A stretch of 34,614 nucleotides of DNA. It comes from Patescibacteria group bacterium. Lineage in GTDB: Bacteria > Patescibacteriota > Microgenomatia > UBA1400 > MFAQ01. The notes under the pieces were generated by a model that ran no database searches, was not told where the DNA came from, and worked only from the letters and a program-made list of their open reading frames with translations. The stretch is from contig JAHJQJ010000021.1 of assembly GCA_018819325.1 (NCBI GenBank), positions 1-34,614 of the forward strand, in the 5' to 3' direction. Positions 8,421 through 16,193 of the stretch are shown here, piece after piece (the stretch's first letter is position 1; every line of letters begins with the position of its first letter). The position numbers and the translations under genes are program-made.

Positions 8421-8506
8421 GTCATTCTGGTAAGTGAGTCTTCGAACGCATCCGGAATCTGTTCGGTTCGATTCTGGAGTCCTCGCAGACTCGTCCCCAG
8501 AATGAC
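8421..8506. repeat. Palindromic repeat (gtcattctgg...ccagaatgac), 86 bp
   Basis: gtcat/atgac boundaries; shares gtcattctggtaagtgagtcttcgaacgcatcc with 7111-7172. Confidence 0.85.
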
Positions 8507-8564
8507 GGAGAGGAAAGGATTCGGCATCAGAATGCCTAGATTCTTCACTATCGTTCAGAATGAC

Positions 8565-8587
8565 TATTGCACTTCGGAAGTGCAATA
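8565..8587 (-). terminator. Perfect 10-bp stem, 3-nt loop hairpin just downstream of the ftsA stop (possible terminator or processing site)
   Basis: TATTGCACTTcggAAGTGCAATA; ftsA stop at 8592. No clear U-tract. Confidence 0.45.
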
Positions 8588-8591
8588 TACT

Positions 8592-9875
8592 TTACGGCAT
8601 GAGGGATTTGAAGAAGTCGGTGGCTTTTTTTGACATCTGTTTGAAAGGAAGTTTTTTTAAGAGGTTATCAATTTTAAAGCTGGTGGGTATGTGTGAGTCG
8701 CTGTGTTGATAACCATAAAGTATTAAACCTACGGCGGTGGCGTATTCTGGGGAGTCAATTTCTTCTGTTAGTCCAGAGAGTCCGGTGGGGCTGCCAAGGT
8801 GCGCAGGTAACTGCAGTACGCGCTTGCATGACTCAACCGCGCCGACGGTCAAGGATCCACCACCAGAAAGAACGATACCGGCTGGCATTTGACCGGCGTA
8901 ACCTGATTTTCTAATTACACCACCCACCAAAGTAAATATCTCGTTTAATCTTGGTCTAATAATACCTTCTGATACGGCCTTCTTAGATACGTTTTTAATT
9001 TCCTCTCTTACTCCGATCTTGGCTAGATTAATTTCGTCTGAATTACCAAGTTCTTTTTTTATTTTATTGGTGGTCGAGACGTGATGTTTTATTTTTTCGG
9101 CGCTGTCTAGACTTATCATTAGACCCAAGGCCAGATCGTCTGTGATTTTTCTGGCACCTAAAGGAATAACGCTGGAGTAACTACAGGCAGAGTCCACAAA
9201 AGCAGTAACGTTGGTGACGCCGGCCCCGATGTCAACACTAACAACCCCCAGTTCTTTTTCTGTGTCTGTAAGAGTAGACATGGCAGAAGCTAAGCCTGAA
9301 TAAACGGTATTTTGAACACTGACCCCGATTTCGTTAACGACTTTGGCTGTGTTTTTTACAGCTGTGGTTGAACTGGTGATTATGTGAGCCTCTGTTTCTA
9401 GCCTGATGCCAGACATGCCGACAGGATCCTTGATGCCTTTTTGGGAGTCCACACTGAATTCACGAGGTAGTACATGCATGATGTCACGGGAAGAAGGTAA
9501 AGAGACTGCTCTGGCAGCCTCTATGGCTCTATAGATGTCTTCTGGGCTGATCTCACCCTCTGGTTCGGTAACGGCTACCACCCCTTGACTGTTTTGAGAC
9601 TTGATATGGGAGCCGGAAATAGAGACTTGAGCAGAGCTGATGTTAAAACCGGCCATACGTTCGGCCGCCTCTACACAGTCGGTAACCGAACCAACAACTT
9701 CTTCTATGTTTACTATTGTTCCAGCGTTGTTTCTACTTCTACCCATTCCCCTACTGGGCAGAGTGGCCACACCAACCACGTTTATATTGTCCGAGTCAGA
9801 TGAGGGTTTGGTAATAAGACAAGTAATTTTGCTTGTGCCAATGTCTATTGCGTTTACTCCGGTGTTTTTACTCAT
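8592..9875 (-). CDS. ftsA: Cell division protein FtsA
   Basis: NAIDIGTSKITCLI, SVDIGAGVTNVTAF, IVLSGGGSLTVGA. Confidence 0.95.
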   Translation of the reverse strand: MSKNTGVNAIDIGTSKITCLITKPSSDSDNINVVGVATLPSRGMGRSRNNAGTIVNIEEVVGSVTDCVEAAERMAGFNISSAQVSISGSHIKSQNSQGVVAVTEPEGEISPEDIYRAIEAARAVSLPSSRDIMHVLPREFSVDSQKGIKDPVGMSGIRLETEAHIITSSTTAVKNTAKVVNEIGVSVQNTVYSGLASAMSTLTDTEKELGVVSVDIGAGVTNVTAFVDSACSYSSVIPLGARKITDDLALGLMISLDSAEKIKHHVSTTNKIKKELGNSDEINLAKIGVREEIKNVSKKAVSEGIIRPRLNEIFTLVGGVIRKSGYAGQMPAGIVLSGGGSLTVGAVESCKRVLQLPAHLGSPTGLSGLTEEIDSPEYATAVGLILYGYQHSDSHIPTSFKIDNLLKKLPFKQMSKKATDFFKSLMP

Positions 9876-9877
9876 AG

Positions 9878-10441
9878 TTATTGAATTATTGGATGGTTAA
9901 ATCTTAGGTCAATTGTTTTAATACCTTCTTTGATTTTAGCTATTGAAGGGATAGCTTGTAAAGTATCTGATAATTCTTCAGCCGAGAGACTTAAGGGAAT
10001 TATTATATTTGGCAAGTTAGAGCTTGCAAAATAAAAATTGTCTTCCAATAAGTAACCCTTTGTTACGGGCAGAGTGTAAACGATACTGGTAGTTAGTATA
10101 AAGATTTGTTCAAGCTTTTGCTGGGGTGGTTTTTGGGAGAATATTAAACTAATACTAGAGTCGTCTGTACCAGGAGCTATTTCCCCGTTGGGAAATAGGT
10201 CATACGGCTGAGCAGACACGGAGCTAGCAAAATCGTCTAGTTCGTTAATGGGTAAACCATTGGGTGATAGCGTGGGCTGGAGATAGCTTAAAAATACTGA
10301 AACGGCCAGTGGCCGGTCTTGCTTTGTGTCTATGGTAGGTTTTTGGCCCCAGTGAGACCTAGTGATTAGCTGACCAATAACAAAGATTAGGCTTAAAAAT
10401 ACGATAACCAAGACTAGTCGTTTACGCTTAAACCATTTCAT
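9878..10441 (-). CDS. ftsQ: FtsQ/DivIB-like protein (short, one N-terminal TM)
   Basis: N-terminal KRKRLVLVIVFLSLIFVIGQL TM, position murG-ftsQ-ftsA, C-terminal KEGIKTIDLRFNHPIIQ resembling the FtsQ 'iDLR' end. Confidence 0.7.
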   Translation of the reverse strand: MKWFKRKRLVLVIVFLSLIFVIGQLITRSHWGQKPTIDTKQDRPLAVSVFLSYLQPTLSPNGLPINELDDFASSVSAQPYDLFPNGEIAPGTDDSSISLIFSQKPPQQKLEQIFILTTSIVYTLPVTKGYLLEDNFYFASSNLPNIIIPLSLSAEELSDTLQAIPSIAKIKEGIKTIDLRFNHPIIQ

Positions 10442-11501
10442 TTATTATTGTCATTATTCTTTGGGTGGCATTGGTAATTACTGTGCCCGAAACTGGTTTA
10501 AGTTTTTTTGGAGACAGTTTTTTTATAGCGAGCATTAGAGCTTGAGGGTTTAAGTCCTTTTCTTTAAGAGTTAAGCTGGTGGTGCTAGTGGCGGCCAGTT
10601 TGGCGTTTAAAAATTGCTCATTGTGAGAGACCCAGGAAATGGGGATAAATATAACTCTTTTTCCCAAAAGACAAAGTTCGTAGGTGGTATGGGCTCCCGC
10701 TCGGCTAATAACCAGGTGGGCTGATCTTAGATAATCGGTGGCTTGATCGGCAAAAAAGTATGGGGCATGAATATAACGGTCTGAGTATTCACCCAGTGAT
10801 TTTTTTACCCTTCTGGCCTTGCTAATGTCTTTGGTTTTACTGTTGGAACCTGTTTGGTGAACTACGGTGTATTTTTTTACCAACTGTGGAATTAAAGGAA
10901 AAAGACTAGAGTTGATGACGTGTGAACCCTGCTTACCACAGGTTATATAAAGAAGCTTGGGTTTAAAATGGGTCACTGGAGTTTTTTCTAGAAGTTTTTT
11001 TCTAATAGGTAGACCAACCACGACTGTTTTTTTGCTGGGAAAATTTTTCTTGGAAGACTGATGGGTAAGCAAGATCTTTTTTACAAATGGAGACAAGGCT
11101 TTGTTAGCCCAACCGGCGGTGACGGTCTGTTCGTGGGTAATCGATGGAATACCAAGAATCCAACCGGTAATAACCACCGGCACGGATATAAAGCCACCGG
11201 ATGAGAAAATTAGTGAAGGCTTAAATTTTATTAGATAAGAAAACGACTGAATAAAGCCTAGAAAGATTTTTAAGTACTCTAGGGGGTTGCTTTGTTTATA
11301 GACCTTGCCTGTTTTGAGCTCTAGAAATTTAATATTGTTTTTGGTTATTTCTTTGAATTCTGCCGAGAGGCTTTTATCTTCCCTACTAGTAAATTTATGG
11401 CCTATCCAGATTACTTGATAGCCTTTCTTTCTGGCGGCCAGAGCTACTTCTAAGGTTGAGTTGTGGTGTCCGCCGGTAAATATAATGGTAAGTTTTTTCA
11501 T
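10428..11501 (-). CDS. murG: MurG-like UDP-GlcNAc:undecaprenyl-PP-MurNAc GlcNAc transferase
   Basis: SSGGFISVPVVITGWILGIPSITHEQTVTAGWANK, RAGAHTTYELCLLGKRVIFIPISWVSHNEQ; lies between ftsW and ftsQ. Confidence 0.85.
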   Translation of the reverse strand: MKKLTIIFTGGHHNSTLEVALAARKKGYQVIWIGHKFTSREDKSLSAEFKEITKNNIKFLELKTGKVYKQSNPLEYLKIFLGFIQSFSYLIKFKPSLIFSSGGFISVPVVITGWILGIPSITHEQTVTAGWANKALSPFVKKILLTHQSSKKNFPSKKTVVVGLPIRKKLLEKTPVTHFKPKLLYITCGKQGSHVINSSLFPLIPQLVKKYTVVHQTGSNSKTKDISKARRVKKSLGEYSDRYIHAPYFFADQATDYLRSAHLVISRAGAHTTYELCLLGKRVIFIPISWVSHNEQFLNAKLAATSTTSLTLKEKDLNPQALMLAIKKLSPKKLKPVSGTVITNATQRIMTIINEMV

Positions 11502-12565
11502 TTTGTTTTGGCTATGTTGGCTAAAATTCCTAATGAGATATAGGTGGTAATTAACGAAGAACCACCGTAAGAGATAAATGGTAGAGGCATGCCGGTTAAG
11601 GGGATCAGTGCTACCATAGCTCCTAGGTTAACAAAAACTTGGGTCAAGAGCAACAAAGTCAAGCCTGAAGCCAGTAAACGCCGGTAGTGATTGCTGGCCT
11701 TTTTGGCTATGTTAAAGGCAGATAGTATGAAGGCTGCGAATAAACCGATTAAGATTGTACCGCCTATGAAGCCCAGCTCTTCTCCTACTACAACAAAAAT
11801 CGAGTCGGTGGTAGATTCTGGCAGATAGGCGTATTTTTGCCTGGATTTACCCAATCCAACCCCGGAAAAACCGCCTGAACCTAAACCAAGTAGGACTTGG
11901 TTGATATGATACGAGGAGCCCAGGGGGTCTTGGGTTGGATCCATAAAGGTCTGTAAACGGCGAAGGCGGTATGGGGAAACGATGATTAGCAGTGCTATAA
12001 GGGAAGAAAGTAAAATAAAAAAGAAAGACATATCCTTAAGTTTGGCGCCTGATAAATAGTAAAGAGTGAAGGCTGAAGCGGTGATGACCACGGCCGTACC
12101 CAGGTCTGGCTGGAGCATGACCAAGGTCAGGCAAGATAGGGTAAGAAATAGGAATGCTTTTAAAGGCTTGGCTGTTTCTAACCACGAAGCTAGATAGATA
12201 ATAATTGAGAGTTTAAAAAATTCAGAAGGTTGCATGCCTACTAAGCCTAAACTTAACCATCTTCTGGCTCCTTGCAGTTTACTGCCAACCCCGGGGATTA
12301 AGACCAAGACCATAAGAATTAAGGAGGTAAAAAACACGGCCGGTGTGGCCTTTTTAATTAGATCTAGGCTAATATTTTGTATTATAAAAAATAGACTGAT
12401 TCCCAGTGCCAACCAGATAAGTTGGTTTTTAACAAAATGATATTTGTTGCCAAAATCGGTGTATCCTTCGATGGCTGAAGAATTATATATAGCGGTTAAA
12501 CCAATTATAGAAATACCTAAACCTAAAAGAAAAATCCGAGCAGAAAGGTTTTTACTTGTCTGCAT
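11498..12565 (-). CDS. ftsW: FtsW-like SEDS glycosyltransferase
   Basis: LQPDLGTAVVI, LPESTTDSIFVVVGEELGFIGG, VALIPLTGMPLPFISYGGSSL. Confidence 0.93.
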   Translation of the reverse strand: MQTSKNLSARIFLLGLGISIIGLTAIYNSSAIEGYTDFGNKYHFVKNQLIWLALGISLFFIIQNISLDLIKKATPAVFFTSLILMVLVLIPGVGSKLQGARRWLSLGLVGMQPSEFFKLSIIIYLASWLETAKPLKAFLFLTLSCLTLVMLQPDLGTAVVITASAFTLYYLSGAKLKDMSFFFILLSSLIALLIIVSPYRLRRLQTFMDPTQDPLGSSYHINQVLLGLGSGGFSGVGLGKSRQKYAYLPESTTDSIFVVVGEELGFIGGTILIGLFAAFILSAFNIAKKASNHYRRLLASGLTLLLLTQVFVNLGAMVALIPLTGMPLPFISYGGSSLITTYISLGILANIAKTK

Positions 12566-12782
12566 AATGGCCGATTACCGTGTCTAGTTTTCTTTCTATA
12601 TTGCCAAGGCCAACTTCGAAGTTGTCGAACCTACCTTCGAGATTGTCAATTTTTTCAGCATTCTTGTCGATCTTTCCGTCTAATCTTTCTAAGGCTGGCA
12701 TAATAACCTCGTGTATTCCTTCCAGAACTCCATTCATTATTTCGCCCTTGATCCATTTTTTATCCACCAACGTTAACGCCAT
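12552..12782 (-). CDS. Small coiled-coil protein of unknown function, overlapping the ftsW start
   Basis: Heptad-like LERLDGKIDKNAEKIDNLEGRFDNFEVGLGNIERKLDTVIGHY; 14-nt overlap with ftsW; extended -10 directly upstream. Confidence 0.7.
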   Translation of the reverse strand: MALTLVDKKWIKGEIMNGVLEGIHEVIMPALERLDGKIDKNAEKIDNLEGRFDNFEVGLGNIERKLDTVIGHYADK

Positions 12783-12788
12783 ATATTA

Positions 12789-12797
12789 AATATATCA
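12789..12797 (-). promoter_or_regulatory. Extended -10 (TGA-TATATT), 6 nt upstream of ATG
   Basis: Minus strand TGATATATTtaatatATG. Confidence 0.65.
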
Positions 12798-12833
12798 CAC
12801 CAATCAATATCGTCATCCTGAACTCCCCCCCCC

Positions 12834-12927
12834 GTCATTCCTGCGTAGGCAGGAATCTATCCAAATGGATCCCCGCCTGCGCGGGGATGACGTTGGAGGA
12901 TGGATCCCGTACTAAATGCGGGATGAC
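12834..12927. repeat. REPIN-like double hairpin plus an extra REP hairpin
   Basis: ATTCCTGCgtagGCAGGAAT (compensatory variant), ATCCCCGCctgcGCGGGGAT, then ATCCCGTActaaaTGCGGGAT. Confidence 0.85.
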
Positions 12928-13085
12928 AGGGGGGTGTGAAATGATAGGGACGGTCCTTGTCATTCCGATTGGAGTCCCGACCCTGCGGTCGAGGACGGAA
13001 TAGAGGAATCCCTTTCAACTGGAAATCATACAATAAAGTAGTTAGTTTGTTTACTGGTAGGCTGTACTTTTGAAAGGGGTTGAGC

Positions 13086-14111
13086 CTAGGAGAGGGCGAG
13101 CCAGAGGCCGACGACTACTAACATGATGTTGGTCAACCAGGCTCTTTGGACTATTTTTGGTTCTGACCAGCCTTTTTTTAGTAACCAATAATGAATTGGG
13201 GCAATAGGTAGAAGTCTTCTACCAAGAATCTTGACCCCCATTATTTGGATAACGCTGGAAAGACCGTTTATTAAAAATGGTAAACCAATAACCAAGAGGG
13301 CAAAGACCTTGCCGGTTAGAAGACCCACGGTAGCAAAGGTGGCCCCAAAAGCCAAGGCGCCAACGTCACCCATAAAGATACGGGCAGGAAAGACGTTGAA
13401 GTAGAGAAAAGCAATTAATCCACCCAACAATAGGGCAATAAAGATAGAAAGAGGTACGTCTAAAATGGATGCGGATAATAATAAAAGGCCAAATAAGGAG
13501 ATCATTAGTAGTCCACCGGCAAGGCCGTCCATGCCGTCGGTAATGTTAACAGAGTTGGCAAAAACTACCACCAAAAAAGCGGCTAGAGGAATGAACCAGT
13601 GGCCAAAAGCGACTACACCAAAAAAGGGAATGTTAATTATATCTATACCTAAGTTTATGTTGAGCAAGGTTCCTATTGTTAATCCTAGGACCACCTGGAT
13701 AATTAATTTATAGCTAGTGCGTAGGCCTGAGTAACCATGCTGTCTGTCTAGTTCAAAAAAACCAACCACGTCGTCGTATAAACCTAGTAAGCCAAAGGTG
13801 ATAAAAGTGAAAAAGATTACGTTTATTTCTTCGTTTAATGGATATACGTGGGTAATTTCTATGCCTGCAAGTTTAAGAAGAGGAATTGATAAAGCAAAAA
13901 GAAGACTGACTAAGACCAAAATGAGAAAACCACCACCCTCTGGTGTCTTGGCTTTTGAGCGGATATGTTCAGAAGCGGCGTCTTTTTTATCAGCTGCTAT
14001 GGCTGACTTTTTTTTGTAAAACTTTAATCTGTAAAGATAATTAATAAAAGGAACTATAGCCAGCGAATGAATGGTGAAGGAGAATATTAATATTCCTAGA
14101 AGAAGGGCCAT
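13086..14111 (-). CDS. mraY: Phospho-N-acetylmuramoyl-pentapeptide transferase
   Basis: KTPEGGGFLIL, NSVNITDGMDGLAGGL, FMGDVGALAFGA, APIHYWLLKKGWSEPKIVQRAW. Confidence 0.95.
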   Translation of the reverse strand: MALLLGILIFSFTIHSLAIVPFINYLYRLKFYKKKSAIAADKKDAASEHIRSKAKTPEGGGFLILVLVSLLFALSIPLLKLAGIEITHVYPLNEEINVIFFTFITFGLLGLYDDVVGFFELDRQHGYSGLRTSYKLIIQVVLGLTIGTLLNINLGIDIINIPFFGVVAFGHWFIPLAAFLVVVFANSVNITDGMDGLAGGLLMISLFGLLLLSASILDVPLSIFIALLLGGLIAFLYFNVFPARIFMGDVGALAFGATFATVGLLTGKVFALLVIGLPFLINGLSSVIQIMGVKILGRRLLPIAPIHYWLLKKGWSEPKIVQRAWLTNIMLVVVGLWLALS

Positions 14112-14461
14112 AGGTATTTACCAAAAATAATAAAAGCAATTATGACGGAAGAAATGGCGGATAACAAAACCATGCCAGAGGAGACGTCTTTGGCGATTTT
14201 TGCTTGCTGGTGAAACTTGTCTGTTAGTAGGTCTACAACCGACTCTATGGATGTGTTTATCATTTCTGCTATTAAAACCAGAGAGATTGTAAAAACGATA
14301 ACTATTTTTTCTGCTTGAGAGATGTTTAGAATAAAGCTGGCGGTAAGAGCGATTAAGGCGGCTAGGGCGTGAATTTTGAAGTTGGGCTGGGTTTTGAATG
14401 TATAAATAATGCCGCTAAAGGCATTTTTAAAGGAAATGGTGTGTTTTTTTATGATGGACAC
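14096..14461 (-). CDS. dgkA: DgkA-family diacylglycerol/undecaprenol kinase
   Basis: SFKNAFSGIIYTFKTQPNFKIHALAAL...AEMINTSIESVVDLLTDKFHQQAKIAKDVSSGMVLLSAI; GTG start; overlaps the mraY start. Confidence 0.9.
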   Translation of the reverse strand: MSIIKKHTISFKNAFSGIIYTFKTQPNFKIHALAALIALTASFILNISQAEKIVIVFTISLVLIAEMINTSIESVVDLLTDKFHQQAKIAKDVSSGMVLLSAISSVIIAFIIFGKYLWPFF

Positions 14462-14467
14462 AGGTTT

Positions 14468-14476
14468 ATTTTACCA
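14468..14476 (-). promoter_or_regulatory. Extended -10 (TGG-TAAAAT) of dgkA, 6 nt upstream of GTG
   Basis: Minus strand TGGTAAAATaaacctGTG. Confidence 0.65.
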
Positions 14477-14480
14477 CTCT

Positions 14481-14489
14481 TGCTATAAT
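14481..14489 (+). promoter_or_regulatory. Extended -10 (TGC-TATAAT) of the M42 peptidase gene, 8 nt upstream of ATG
   Basis: TGCTATAATttgagacaATG. Confidence 0.75.
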
Positions 14490-14497
14490 TTGAGACA

Positions 14498-15760
14498 ATG
14501 AGACTAAATCAACATTTGCTGGAACTACTTCAAGAAATTCAGGAAATTCCAAGTTCACCTTTTTTATCCAAACCTTCAAAAGAATATATCATCTCCCTTC
14601 TTACAAAATATAATGTCCCCTTTAGCTTTAATCACTATTCTATTATTGCCCGTCCCGTTCAAAATCCCGGGGCAACTAAGTTAGTTTTTCTTACCCATAC
14701 AGACCATCCTGGCGCCGTATTGAAAAATAATCGAATAGGTATTTTGTTTGGTTCGGTTGGACTGGGGAGGCTTGGAAAACAACTACCCATTCCCATGAAG
14801 GTGTTTTCCCCCCAGGGAAAGTACTTGGGCAAAGGCGAGATAACACACATTGAAAAGAGCCGGAAAATTGGAACCAAGATAGATTTTGACGTTCCTAAAA
14901 ATTCCTTTGCTCAGTATGATTTCCCCTACCTCAAGAATACTCCAACTCATATAAAGCTCTATAACGCAGATAACGGTATTGATACGGCAGTTATGTTGCA
15001 CCTTCTTAGTAAAAGAATTGAATCTGGGTTTGACCTTTACTTTGTTTTTAATTTCCATGAAGAAGTCCACCAAATAAGTGCTTGGCATTTATCCAGACAC
15101 AACCCTATTAATATTGGTTCTAGAGATATAGTTATTAATCTTGAGGCCCCAATTATTGAAAACCAAAAAAATAAGTTCTGCCCGCCGGTTAATTACGAAA
15201 ATGGACCAGTTCTTGAGTTAAGCAATCTTAATATGGTCCATGGTTATAAAAATCCAGGTAAAAATCTTGCAGAGGTTTTGCTTAAGACGACAGCTCACAG
15301 GTACAAACTTGACCTACAAATTGGTGCTACCAAAGGCTCGGATGAGGCCCGCGCGATCACCAATTTTGGTCTTACCCCCAATATTGTTACCCTGGCCATA
15401 CCCAACCGTTACAAGCACAACCGGGGTAGTGATGGTCAGGTTGTGCCAGAAGAAATTCTAAAAAAAGATGTTGTTATTTTTTCCAAACTATTGTCAAAGG
15501 CCATACTTTTTGACCCAAAAAAACTAAATAAAATAAGCACCAAGATGACTAACTTATCTTTGCAAATTAAGAAGAATGATTGCATTACAGATAAAGATGT
15601 CCAATTACAGAAGGCAAAACTAAATGACAGACTTGATGTTTATTACAAGGCCATTATTAAACGAGGGTACTACTTCCCCGAGTCACTTAAGGACAGCTTT
15701 CAAGATTTTGCTTTAAAATTACTCTTTTATTTCATGTTTCTAATACAGAAACTATATTAG
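14498..15760 (+). CDS. M42/M20-type metallopeptidase (aminopeptidase-like)
   Basis: LTHTDHPGAVL, YNADNGIDTAVML, FNFHEEVHQISAW, INLEAPI, GATKGSDEARAITNFG. Confidence 0.75.
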   Translation: MRLNQHLLELLQEIQEIPSSPFLSKPSKEYIISLLTKYNVPFSFNHYSIIARPVQNPGATKLVFLTHTDHPGAVLKNNRIGILFGSVGLGRLGKQLPIPMKVFSPQGKYLGKGEITHIEKSRKIGTKIDFDVPKNSFAQYDFPYLKNTPTHIKLYNADNGIDTAVMLHLLSKRIESGFDLYFVFNFHEEVHQISAWHLSRHNPINIGSRDIVINLEAPIIENQKNKFCPPVNYENGPVLELSNLNMVHGYKNPGKNLAEVLLKTTAHRYKLDLQIGATKGSDEARAITNFGLTPNIVTLAIPNRYKHNRGSDGQVVPEEILKKDVVIFSKLLSKAILFDPKKLNKISTKMTNLSLQIKKNDCITDKDVQLQKAKLNDRLDVYYKAIIKRGYYFPESLKDSFQDFALKLLFYFMFLIQKLY

Positions 15761-15769
15761 ATTATAAAG

Positions 15770-15880
15770 TTAGAGGAGGAGTTGGTTGAGGATTTTGAAG
15801 TTAGGCTGGGTTTTGAAGGTGTAGATTATGCCACTAAAGGCATGCCTAAAAGAGATGGTGTGCTTTTTTATAATAGACAC
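15770..15880 (-). pseudogene. Chimeric 36-aa ORF: dgkA N-terminus fused in frame to the ftsI C-terminus (recombination scar)
   Basis: Minus strand: (GTG)VSIIKKHTISFRHAFSGIIYTFKTQPNFK-ILNQLLL*. Compare DgkA MSIIKKHTISFKNAFSGIIYTFKTQPNFKI and FtsI ...FKILNQLLL*. Confidence 0.93.
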
Positions 15881-15901
15881 AAGGTTATTTTAACACTTTA
15901 G

Positions 15902-15944
15902 ATTCTGGACAAGCCCCCGCTGAGCGGGACTCTGGCAGAATGAC
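15902..15944. repeat. Palindromic repeat (attctggacaagcc...cagaatgac)
   Basis: Inverted relative of part of 20195-20275 (cagagtcccgctcagcgggggcttgtccagaat). Confidence 0.75.
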
Positions 15945-15949
15945 AAGAT

Positions 15950-15971
15950 TCCGATGGTTCGAACCATCGGA
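15950..15971. repeat. 22-bp perfect palindrome TCCGATGGTTCGAACCATCGGA, copy 1
   Basis: Identical copies at 19577-19598 and 20168-20189. Confidence 0.95.
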
Positions 15972-15983
15972 ATAACGAGTTTC

Positions 15984-16040
15984 CCAACCATATCAGTTTC
16001 AAGGCTAACCCCCAGCCTCAACCCCGCGGGTTGAGCCTAC
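15984..16040 (-). repeat. About 58-bp structured element, copy 2 (inverted)
   Basis: Reverse complement GTAGGCTCAACCCGCGGGGTTGAGGCTGGGGGTTAGCCTTGAAACTGATATGGTTGG. Confidence 0.85.
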
Positions 16041-16132
16041 TCGCGAATGCGAGTCTGAAACAAGTTCAGAGATTCTTCACTATCGTTCAGAATGACCCGA
16101 GGGGGATGGATCCCCGCCTGCGCGGGGATGAC
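16040..16132. repeat. REP/REPIN-type hairpins
   Basis: ctcgcgaatgcgag...gttcagaatgac, then ggATCCCCGCctgcGCGGGGATgac. Confidence 0.8.
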
Positions 16133-16193
16133 GGAGGGGGTGCGGGATGACAGTGAGAGTGGGACGGAGTAATGACAAAGGAGAAATTGAAGG

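Noticed and set aside
15950-15971. GGTTCGAACC core resembles a tRNA T-arm
   Set aside because: It is part of a perfect 22-bp palindrome with no acceptor, anticodon or D arms nearby; treated as a repeat.
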